Origin: Galactobacter sp. | Lineage (GTDB): Bacteria > Actinomycetota > Actinomycetes > Actinomycetales > Micrococcaceae | Assembly (NCBI GenBank): GCA_022712075.1 | Contig: JALAHE010000078.1 | Coordinates: 1 to 5,391, forward strand | Length of the DNA: 5,391 nucleotides | Direction of reading: 5' to 3' | In this document: positions 1-4,391 of the stretch, piece by piece | Layout: every line of letters starts with the position of its first letter | Position numbering within the stretch: the stretch's first letter is position 1 | The notes under the pieces: model-generated | Seen by the model: the letters and a program-made list of their open reading frames with translations, nothing else | Told to the model about the DNA's origin: nothing | Database searches by the model: none | Program-made: the position numbers and the translations under genes

Positions 1-509
1 ACGCGGACGAGCTCGCCGAGCGAGACGGGGCCCTCGAGCAGCTCGGGCTGCACCGGCGTCTCGAGGTCCAGCGCGGCGCGGGCGGCGCCCTCGGCGGAGA
101 GCGCGGCGATGGCGTCGGCCTCGCGCGGGTCGCCGGGGATGCCCACCACGCCGCTGCGCGGCAGCGGCACGTCGCGGCCGGGGCCGGCGTGCAGCCACGC
201 CGGGGACGGGGCGGGGTAGACGATCTCCCGGCCCCGCTCGCCGGCGAGGCGGGCCACGGCGTCGGTGCGGGTCGCGAAGGACTCCGCCCCGGCGTCGAGG
301 CTCAAGCCATCCACGGCGTGCGCGCTCACGCGCCCGCCCGGCTCGCCCGCCTCCAGCACGCTGACCTCGTAGCCGAGCAGCGCAAGCTCGCGCGCCGCGA
401 CGAGGCCGGCCACGCCGGCCCCCAGCACGACGGCGGCCGGGGCGTGGGAGGGAGCGGCCGCCTTGCGGGAGGCGGCCAGGGACTGGAAACGATCGGCCAG
501 GCGGGACAC
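1..509 (-). CDS. hemG: HemY-type FAD-dependent protoporphyrinogen/coproporphyrinogen III oxidase, N-terminal part (runs off left edge)
   Basis: Flavoprotein oxidase of late haem synthesis. In Actinobacteria the HemY type is generally coproporphyrinogen III oxidase (CgoX), turning coproporphyrinogen III into coproporphyrin III with O2; hemG/hemY are older names. Only 169 codons are present, against roughly 450-500 aa for the family. A Rossmann FAD-binding start is visible: VVLGAGVAGL at residues 27-36 gives GxGxxG (G30, G32, G35), E53 sits at the end of the second strand where it should bind the FAD ribose, and GGR follows at 58-60. The segment GLSLDAGAESFATR (about 68-81) is typical of HemY-type oxidases. 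About 25 residues precede the Rossmann fold, a modest extension. The GTG start at 509 is chosen because AAGGAGG lies 7 nt upstream and no better start precedes the fold. It begins 2 nt after the hemE stop, so the two are cotranscribed and probably translationally coupled. The assignment to the family is firm; protoporphyrinogen versus coproporphyrinogen preference is inferred from phylum. Confidence 0.9.
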   Translation of the reverse strand, partial: MSRLADRFQSLAASRKAAAPSHAPAAVVLGAGVAGLVAARELALLGYEVSVLEAGEPGGRVSAHAVDGLSLDAGAESFATRTDAVARLAGERGREIVYPAPSPAWLHAGPGRDVPLPRSGVVGIPGDPREADAIAALSAEGAARAALDLETPVQPELLEGPVSLGELVR

Positions 510-511
510 GC

Positions 512-1612
512 TCAGGCCTCCTTCAACGCTGAGAACGAACGCGGATCGGCGTCGACGGGCACCGAATGGATGAACTCGACGAGGCGCGTGAGCACCTCGG
601 GGTCGGCGTCCGGCGGCACGCCGTGGCCGAGGTTGACGACGTGGCCGGGGGCCGCCGCACCGCGGGCCAGCACGTCGATCGAGTGTTCGCGCAGCGCGTC
701 CCAACCGGCGCCGAGCAGCGCGGGATCGATGTTGCCCTGCAGCGGCACGCCGCCGCCGAGGCGGGCCTCGGCCTCGTCGAGCGGGACGCGGTAATCGACG
801 CCCATGACGGTGTTGCCCGCGCGGTTCATGTCCGCCAGCAGCTCACCCGTTCCCACACCGAAGTGCACCAGGGGAACGCCGAGCTCCTTGACGGGGGCCA
901 GGGCGCGGGTCGAGGACGGCAACACGTAGCGTCGGTAGTCGGCCGGGGACAGCGAACCTCCCCAGGAATCGAAGAGCTGACCGGCGGAGGCGCCTGCCTC
1001 GATCTGGGCCTTGAGGAAGGCGCCGGAGATGTCGGCGGCCCAGTCGGCGAGGCCGGCCCAGGTCTCGGGATCCGCGTGCATGAGACGGCGCGGGCCGAGG
1101 TGGTCGCGGCTCGGTTTGCCCTCCACCATGTAGGCGGCAAGCGTGAAGGGGGCCCCGGCAAAACCGATGAGGGGCGTGGAGCCGAGCTCGGCGACGGTGA
1201 GGCGGACCGCCTCGCGGATCGGCTCGAGCGCCGCGTCGTCGAGGCGCGGCAAGGCGGCAACCTGCTCCGGCGTGTTGATCGGCTCGCCGAAGACGGGGCC
1301 GACGCCGGGCTTGATGGTGACGTCGAGCCCGGCCAGCTGCAGCGGGACCACGATGTCGGAGAAGAAGATGCCCGCGTCCACGTCGTGGCGGCGCACGGGC
1401 TGCAGCGTGATCTCGCTGGCCATGGCCGGATCCAGGCAGGAGGCGATCATGTCCGTCCCGGCACGCAGCTCGCGGTACTCCGGGAGGGAGCGACCGGCCT
1501 GACGCATGAACCAGACGGGACGCCGCGAGGGCGTGCGGCCGGTCATGGCGGCGATCAGCGGCGCGTTGGCGGTGGTTCCGGACACGAGGGGGTGGGATCC
1601 ACGAAGCGTCAT
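512..1612 (-). CDS. hemE: Uroporphyrinogen decarboxylase (HemE)
   Basis: Cytoplasmic, cofactor-free enzyme that removes four acetate carboxyls from uroporphyrinogen III to give coproporphyrinogen III. From ATG 1612 it is 366 aa, close to the family's usual 340-370. Family motifs are in order: RPVWFMRQAGR at 31-41 (substrate-binding Arg residues), FFSDI with D86 (the key Asp of the family), GAPFTLAAYMVEG, HFGVGTGELL, LQGNIDP, and NLGHGVPPDADPE near the C-terminus. All expected blocks are intact. Start choice: ATG 1612 (MTLRGSHPL...) gives the N-terminus I recall for Micrococcales HemE proteins. ATG 1621 (3 aa longer) and GTG 1684 (24 aa longer) are in-frame alternatives. No convincing Shine-Dalgarno precedes any of them; a CAGAAT hexamer 7 nt before ATG 1612 would fit leaderless expression. 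It heads the minus-strand operon with hemG/cgoX and is divergent from hemA across a repeat-rich control region. The function is near certain; the start is less so. Confidence 0.95.
   Translation of the reverse strand: MTLRGSHPLVSGTTANAPLIAAMTGRTPSRRPVWFMRQAGRSLPEYRELRAGTDMIASCLDPAMASEITLQPVRRHDVDAGIFFSDIVVPLQLAGLDVTIKPGVGPVFGEPINTPEQVAALPRLDDAALEPIREAVRLTVAELGSTPLIGFAGAPFTLAAYMVEGKPSRDHLGPRRLMHADPETWAGLADWAADISGAFLKAQIEAGASAGQLFDSWGGSLSPADYRRYVLPSSTRALAPVKELGVPLVHFGVGTGELLADMNRAGNTVMGVDYRVPLDEAEARLGGGVPLQGNIDPALLGAGWDALREHSIDVLARGAAAPGHVVNLGHGVPPDADPEVLTRLVEFIHSVPVDADPRSFSALKEA
517..523 (-). promoter_or_regulatory. Ribosome binding site of hemG/cgoX inside the end of hemE
   Basis: On the minus strand AAGGAGG lies 7 nt before the GTG at 509. 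It is within the last codons of hemE, whose TGA (514-512) is between the site and the start codon. This is a near-complete anti-SD match and decides the GTG start. The position implies that ribosomes finishing hemE can reinitiate on the next gene. Confidence 0.8.
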
Positions 1613-1619
1613 GCTTGCC

Positions 1620-1625
1620 ATTCTG
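1620..1625 (-). promoter_or_regulatory. Possible hemE -10 element for a leaderless transcript
   Basis: CAGAAT on the minus strand ends 7 nt before ATG 1612, where a transcript would begin at or next to the start codon. It matches 4 of 6 bases of TATAAT. An 18-bp spacer leads to TTCGTA, a poor -35. It is supported mainly by the absence of a Shine-Dalgarno before hemE. A competing candidate is at 1675-1680. Confidence 0.25.
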
Positions 1626-1674
1626 CCGCGCCAGACACCCCTGTACGAAATGGGCGCGGCGCGGCGGGAGGATT

Positions 1675-1680
1675 TTTCTA
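1675..1680 (-). promoter_or_regulatory. Alternative hemE -10 element (TAGAAA)
   Basis: TAGAAAAAT on the minus strand is the only AT-rich patch between hemE and hemA. Transcription from it would start near 1668, giving a leader of about 55 nt before ATG 1612 and excluding the GTG at 1684 as a start. No -35 is recognisable at 16-18 bp. TTGACC on the minus strand (1737-1732) looks like a -35 but has no -10 at the right distance. Confidence 0.25.
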
Positions 1681-1709
1681 CCACCCGTAGAAGTGCTGGC
1701 TTCGCCGCT

Positions 1710-1727
1710 TCCGCGTCAGGACGCGGA
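1710..1727. repeat. Inverted repeat 1 of the hemE-hemA control region
   Basis: TCCGCGT-CAGG-ACGCGGA is a perfect pair of 7-bp arms around 4 nt. The right arm ACGCGGA recurs as a direct repeat at 1747-1753, inside inverted repeat 2. It could be a regulator operator, or a hairpin in a hemE leader if transcription starts further upstream. No known regulator is recognised for this sequence. Confidence 0.6.
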
Positions 1728-1739
1728 TGCGGGTCAACA

Positions 1740-1757
1740 CGTCTCCACGCGGAGACG
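1740..1757. repeat. Inverted repeat 2 of the hemE-hemA control region
   Basis: CGTCTCC-ACGC-GGAGACG is a perfect pair of 7-bp arms around 4 nt, an 18-bp palindrome of the size bound by a dimeric regulator. It shares its last base with inverted repeat 3. It sits roughly midway between the two divergent genes. The binding partner is unknown. Confidence 0.6.
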
Positions 1758-1770
1758 ATGCAGCGGCATC
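1757..1770. repeat. Inverted repeat 3 of the hemE-hemA control region
   Basis: GATGC-AGCG-GCATC has 5-bp arms around 4 nt and directly abuts inverted repeat 2. Alone, arms this short could occur by chance in GC-rich DNA. It is listed because it continues a series of four with the same 4-nt spacing. Confidence 0.4.
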
Positions 1771-1780
1771 CCGTAGGCCC

Positions 1781-1800
1781 CGAAGTGAGGCTGACCTCAC
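1781..1800. promoter_or_regulatory. Candidate DtxR/IdeR-type iron box upstream of hemA
   Basis: GTGAGG-CTGA-CCTCAC (1785-1800) is a perfect 6-bp inverted repeat. Compared by eye with the IdeR/DtxR consensus TTAGGTTAGGCTAACCTAA, the 19 bases 1781-1799 match at 13 positions, 11 of them in the 14-base core. The box ends next to where the -35 of the hemA promoter would lie (about 1801-1806), so a bound Fe2+-regulator could affect hemA and perhaps hemE. The similarity is seen directly; that DtxR/IdeR actually binds is inference, and the left half-site is weak. Confidence 0.45.
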
Positions 1801-1823
1801 CGGCGCGCTGACCCCAAGCGGAC

Positions 1824-1829
1824 TACACT
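1824..1829 (+). promoter_or_regulatory. hemA -10 element (TACACT), probably giving a leaderless mRNA
   Basis: TACACT fits the actinobacterial -10 pattern TAnnnT (4 of 6 to TATAAT). No -35 is evident at 16-18 bp. It ends 9 nt before GTG 1839, so transcription would start at about 1836-1839, at or within a few bases of the start codon. No Shine-Dalgarno is present upstream, which agrees with a leaderless or nearly leaderless transcript. Confidence 0.6.
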
Positions 1830-1838
1830 GTGTCGATT

Positions 1839-3263
1839 GTGGTCCTGATGTCACTCATTGCCTCCCATGCGGAGCTCGATCTGGAGACCGTCGCGCGGCT
1901 TTCCGCGGCGGCCTCCGCCTTCGACCCCACCGCCGTGGCGCAGTCCCCCGCCCTCAAGGGCACCGTCGTGCTCGCCACCTGCAACCGCTTCGAGATCTAC
2001 GCCGAGGCGGAGGACGCCGACGCAGTCGACGCCGCCCGCGCGGCCGTCGTCGACACCGTGGCGAACCACTCCGGCGTGCAGCGAGACCTCGTCTCCTCCG
2101 CCCTCACGACGCGCACGGGCGCCGAGGTGGCCCGCCACCTCTTCTCCGTTGGAGCCGGCCTCGACTCGGCCGTCGTCGGGGAGCGCGAGATCGCCGGCCA
2201 GGTCAAGCGAGCCCTCATCGAGGCGCAGGCCTCCGGCACCGTGACCGGCAACCTGACCAAGCTCTTCCAGAGCGCCTCCCGCACCGCCAAGCAGGTGCAG
2301 TCCTCGACCACCCTCGGTTCGCGCGGCAAGTCCATCGTGTCGGTCGCGCTCGACCTCGCCGAGGACCTCGAGCCGGGCGCCTGGGCCGACCGCACCGTGG
2401 TGCTCTTCGGCACCGGCGCCTACGCCGGCGCCACCCTCAAGCTGCTGCAGGAGCGCGGCGCCCGCTCGGTGGGTGTCTACTCCGCCTCCGGCCGCGCCGA
2501 GGAGTTTGTTGCGGCCCGCAGCGGCGAGGCCCTGAGCGAGGAGTCCCTCACCGAGTGGCTCGTGCGCGCCGACGTCATCATCGGCTGCTCCGGCGGCGCC
2601 CACCGCATCATGGCCTCCGACCTTCAGGAGCTGCAGCGCGGCCCCCGCCCGCTCGTGGCCATCGACCTTGCGCTCACGCGCGACTTCGACCCCGAGCTCG
2701 ACGCCCTCGAGAACGTTTCGCTGCTCACCCTGGAGTCGGTCCGCATGGCCGCGCCGGGCGAGCAGCTTGACTCCGTGCGCAAGGCAAGCCACATCGTCTC
2801 CGAGGCCACCGAGGCCTTCGAGCGCGAGCGCCGCCAGCGCACGGCCGACGCCGCGATCGTGGCCCTGCGCCGCCACACGCAGGCCGTCCTCGAGTCGGAG
2901 GTGGAGAAGGTCAGGGCCCAGCACGGCTGCACCGCCGCGGGCGAAGAGGTCGAGTTTGCCATGCGCCGCATGGTCAAGCAGATGCTCCACATCCCCACCG
3001 TCCGTGCCCGCGAGATGGCCGAAGAGGGTCGCATCGACGAGTACACGGACGCCCTTAGCGCGCTCTACGGCATCGAGGTGCCCACCGCCGCCACGCGCCG
3101 CGGCAACACCGCGGCCCAGGCCCGCGCCGCCGCGAGCCCCGAGGCTGCCGCCCTGGCGGCCGCTCGCCCCGAGCACAGCGAGCCGGTGTCCACCAGCGCC
3201 GCCGCCGAGGCGCTGGCCGACGTCGAGTGCCCGGCCCCGCACCAGGCGGCCGAGGCCTCCTAA
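1839..3263 (+). CDS. hemA: Glutamyl-tRNA reductase (HemA)
   Basis: NADPH-dependent reductase turning glutamyl-tRNA(Glu) into glutamate-1-semialdehyde, the committed C5-pathway step to haem. From GTG 1839 it is 474 aa. Catalytic domain: TCNRFEIY with the nucleophile C48, H100 in HLFSVGAGLDS, then VGEREIAGQVK. The NADPH domain starts at about residue 186; its loop reads FGTGAYAG (190-197) rather than the common GAGxMG, a variant I associate with Micrococcales. The C-terminal dimerisation domain includes MLHIPTVR and ends near V414. Residues 415-474 are a 60-residue tail with 23 Ala, rich in Pro, Glu and Ser, beyond the conserved fold and probably disordered. Start choice: GTG 1839 (MVLMSLIASH) matches the N-terminus I recall for relatives; GTG 1830 touches the -10 element and is unlikely; ATG 1848 is the other option. 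It is divergent from hemE and followed by a strong hairpin, so probably monocistronic here. HemA is often controlled by haem or iron; a candidate iron box lies upstream. Confidence 0.95.
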   Translation: MVLMSLIASHAELDLETVARLSAAASAFDPTAVAQSPALKGTVVLATCNRFEIYAEAEDADAVDAARAAVVDTVANHSGVQRDLVSSALTTRTGAEVARHLFSVGAGLDSAVVGEREIAGQVKRALIEAQASGTVTGNLTKLFQSASRTAKQVQSSTTLGSRGKSIVSVALDLAEDLEPGAWADRTVVLFGTGAYAGATLKLLQERGARSVGVYSASGRAEEFVAARSGEALSEESLTEWLVRADVIIGCSGGAHRIMASDLQELQRGPRPLVAIDLALTRDFDPELDALENVSLLTLESVRMAAPGEQLDSVRKASHIVSEATEAFERERRQRTADAAIVALRRHTQAVLESEVEKVRAQHGCTAAGEEVEFAMRRMVKQMLHIPTVRAREMAEEGRIDEYTDALSALYGIEVPTAATRRGNTAAQARAAASPEAAALAAARPEHSEPVSTSAAAEALADVECPAPHQAAEAS

Positions 3264-3300
3264 GCCCACGCGCCGCCGTCGGGCACCTTCACCACGTCAC

Positions 3301-3337
3301 GCGAGGGCGTGGGAGCCACCGGCTCCCACGCCCTCGC
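3301..3337 (+). terminator. Long perfect hairpin after hemA, likely transcription terminator
   Basis: Two 17-nt arms (3301-3317 and 3321-3337) are perfect reverse complements around the 3-nt loop ACC, starting 37 nt after the hemA stop. No T-run follows on the plus strand, nor does one flank it for the minus strand. Such stems without a U-tract are common behind actinobacterial genes, but termination here is inferred. It separates hemA from the tetR unit. Confidence 0.75.
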
Positions 3338-3391
3338 CATGTCCGACACCGGCACACCGTCACGATTCGGGGATGCGGGGCTACCCGGGCG

Positions 3392-3397
3392 TAGCAT
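3392..3397 (+). promoter_or_regulatory. Possible -10 element of the tetR gene
   Basis: TAGCAT matches TAnnnT and lies 46 nt before the GTG start, giving a leader of about 40 nt. No good -35 is seen at 16-18 bp; TTCGGG is 20 bp upstream. A promoter is expected here because the hairpin at 3301-3337 separates this gene from hemA. Confidence 0.4.
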
Positions 3398-3409
3398 GAC
3401 GCCTGTCGA

Positions 3410-3423
3410 AGAGATGCTTCTCT
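3410..3423. repeat. Short inverted repeat between the tetR promoter and start
   Basis: AGAGA-TGCT-TCTCT has 5-bp arms around 4 nt, just downstream of the expected transcription start. TetR regulators often bind their own promoter, so this is a candidate operator, but the arms are short and a chance occurrence is quite possible. Confidence 0.25.
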
Positions 3424-3443
3424 GACTTGAGCGGAAGGCCACC

Positions 3444-4061
3444 GTGAGCACCACCTCCTCCTCCCCCCGTCAGCTGCGCCTGCCCAAGGCCGAGCGCCGA
3501 GCCCAGCTGTTGGAGGCCGCGCATGCCGTGTTCTCCGAACGCGGCTACCACGGCACGGCCATGGACGCGATCGCGGAGGCGGCGCAGGTCTCCAAGCCCG
3601 TGCTGTACCAGCACTTCCCCGGCAAGCGCGAGCTCTACCTCGCCCTCCTCGACTCCGAGCTCTCGGCCCTCGAGGGCCGCCTCGTGACCGCCGTGTCCAA
3701 GACCGAGGACAACCGCGAGCGCGTCAACGCGACGGTGCGCGTGTTCTTCGAGTACGTGGCCCAGGACTCCGGCTCGCATCGCCTCATCTTCGCCTCGGAC
3801 TTGGGCAACGACTCCGACGTCTCGGCTCGCCTGAAGACGTTCGAGGAGGCGGTGGGCCGCGCCATCGGCACCATCATCGAGGCGCAGGCCGGGCTTCCCG
3901 CCCCGGCAGCCGAGCTCCTCGGGCACGCCCTCGCCGGGGCCGCCCAGACCGGGGCCATGCGGTGGGCCGCGGCCCCCGAGGTCCCCCTGGACACCGCGGT
4001 CGAGCTCGTTGCGCGTTTGGCTTGGCGCGGAATCGGCCAGTTCCCCAAGGACATCGCCTGA
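3444..4061 (+). CDS. TetR/AcrR-family transcriptional regulator
   Basis: DNA-binding one-component regulator of 205 aa, the family's normal size. After a Ser/Pro-rich, basic N-terminus, the TetR helix-turn-helix domain covers about residues 16-65: RRAQLLEAAHAVFSERGYHGT, then AMDAIAEAAQVSKPVLYQHF (39-58, containing the recognition helix), then PGKRELYLALL. The rest is a helical ligand and dimer domain of unknown ligand. The GTG start is supported by GGAAGG 5 nt upstream. It lies 84 nt before the DUF3107 gene in the same direction. I recall the same neighbours in M. tuberculosis (Rv3208 TetR beside Rv3208A/TB9.4), so it is probably the orthologue of that conserved regulator. Its targets may include the downstream genes, but nothing in the sequence proves this. 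Confidence 0.9.
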   Translation: MSTTSSSPRQLRLPKAERRAQLLEAAHAVFSERGYHGTAMDAIAEAAQVSKPVLYQHFPGKRELYLALLDSELSALEGRLVTAVSKTEDNRERVNATVRVFFEYVAQDSGSHRLIFASDLGNDSDVSARLKTFEEAVGRAIGTIIEAQAGLPAPAAELLGHALAGAAQTGAMRWAAAPEVPLDTAVELVARLAWRGIGQFPKDIA

Positions 4062-4069
4062 GCCTGTCA

Positions 4070-4075
4070 TAGGGT
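4070..4075 (+). promoter_or_regulatory. Possible -10 element for the DUF3107-RNB unit
   Basis: TAGGGT, 8 nt after the tetR stop, fits TAnnnT and would give a leader of about 64 nt before ATG 4146. No -35 is recognisable at 16-18 bp. The 84-nt gap makes a separate promoter reasonable, but read-through from tetR is equally possible since no hairpin terminator is seen between the genes. Confidence 0.3.
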
Positions 4076-4145
4076 GGGCTGGAAGACTTTTCACGCGGCG
4101 GCGCCCGGAGAACCGGTCGGCCGTCCCACGAGCACAGGAGTTGTC

Positions 4146-4370
4146 ATGGACGTGCGCATCGGCATGAAGGACGTCGCCCGCGAGGTCGCCATCGAGACCG
4201 AGGAGAGCGCCGAGGCCGTCGAGGCGGCCATCGCCGCCGCGATCAAGGATTCCAGCCTGCTGAGCCTGACCGACGCGAAGGGCCGCAAGGTCCTCGTGGC
4301 CGGCGCCGGCATCGCCTACGTGGAGTTCGGCGCCCCGGCTCAGCGTCCCGTCGGGTTCGCCCAGGCCTGA
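4146..4370 (+). CDS. DUF3107 family small protein
   Basis: Small protein of 74 aa with no signal peptide or membrane segment, so probably cytoplasmic. It reads as DUF3107, an actinobacterial family whose M. tuberculosis member is TB9.4 (Rv3208A); molecular function is unknown. Visible family features are the VRIGMKDVAREVAIET start, a central Ala/Glu-rich helix (EAVEAAIAAAIKD), a LLSLTDAKGRKVLV strand region, and AGIAYVEFGAPAQRPVGFA at the end. The mix of strands and one helix suggests a compact alpha/beta fold. The ATG start is supported by AGGAG 5 nt upstream. It is 84 nt after tetR and 21 nt before the RNB gene, so it is likely cotranscribed with the latter. It is acidic overall and shows no nucleic-acid-binding motif I recognise. 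Family recognition is confident; any role in RNA metabolism would be guilt by association. Confidence 0.85.
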   Translation: MDVRIGMKDVAREVAIETEESAEAVEAAIAAAIKDSSLLSLTDAKGRKVLVAGAGIAYVEFGAPAQRPVGFAQA

Positions 4371-4391
4371 TCGAAGCAAGGAGCCGCAGCC

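Noticed and set aside
189..794. 201-codon open frame on the plus strand opposite hemG/cgoX and the end of hemE
   Set aside because: The minus strand there carries a clear FAD-binding oxidase start and the HemE C-terminus; the plus-strand product is Gly/Ala/Arg-rich with no family features.
1682..1684. GTG 1684 as the hemE start (390 aa)
   Set aside because: The added 24 residues precede the conserved N-terminus, have no Shine-Dalgarno, and would overlap the AT-rich patch that is a candidate promoter.
566..1690. 374-codon open frame on the plus strand opposite hemE
   Set aside because: It is antisense to an intact hemE. Composition is typical of a GC-frame artefact and no motif is seen.
1732..1737. 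TTGACC on the minus strand as a hemE -35
   Set aside because: It resembles TTGACA, but the hexamers 16-19 bp downstream (GCGGAA and neighbours) do not look like a -10.
1613..1838. A leader riboswitch or a small RNA in the hemE-hemA gap
   Set aside because: hemA has no room for a leader. The hairpins present do not form any riboswitch or tRNA pattern I recognise, so only operator-type repeats are reported.
1727..2770. 347-codon plus-strand frame overlapping hemA
   Set aside because: It is a shifted reading of hemA, very Arg/Pro-rich, and begins in the control region without a ribosome binding site.
1851..3269. 472-codon open frame on the minus strand opposite hemA
   Set aside because: It is the complement of hemA. 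The product is a low-complexity Gly/Ala/Val/Leu/Arg sequence without domains, and no ribosome binding site was recognised.
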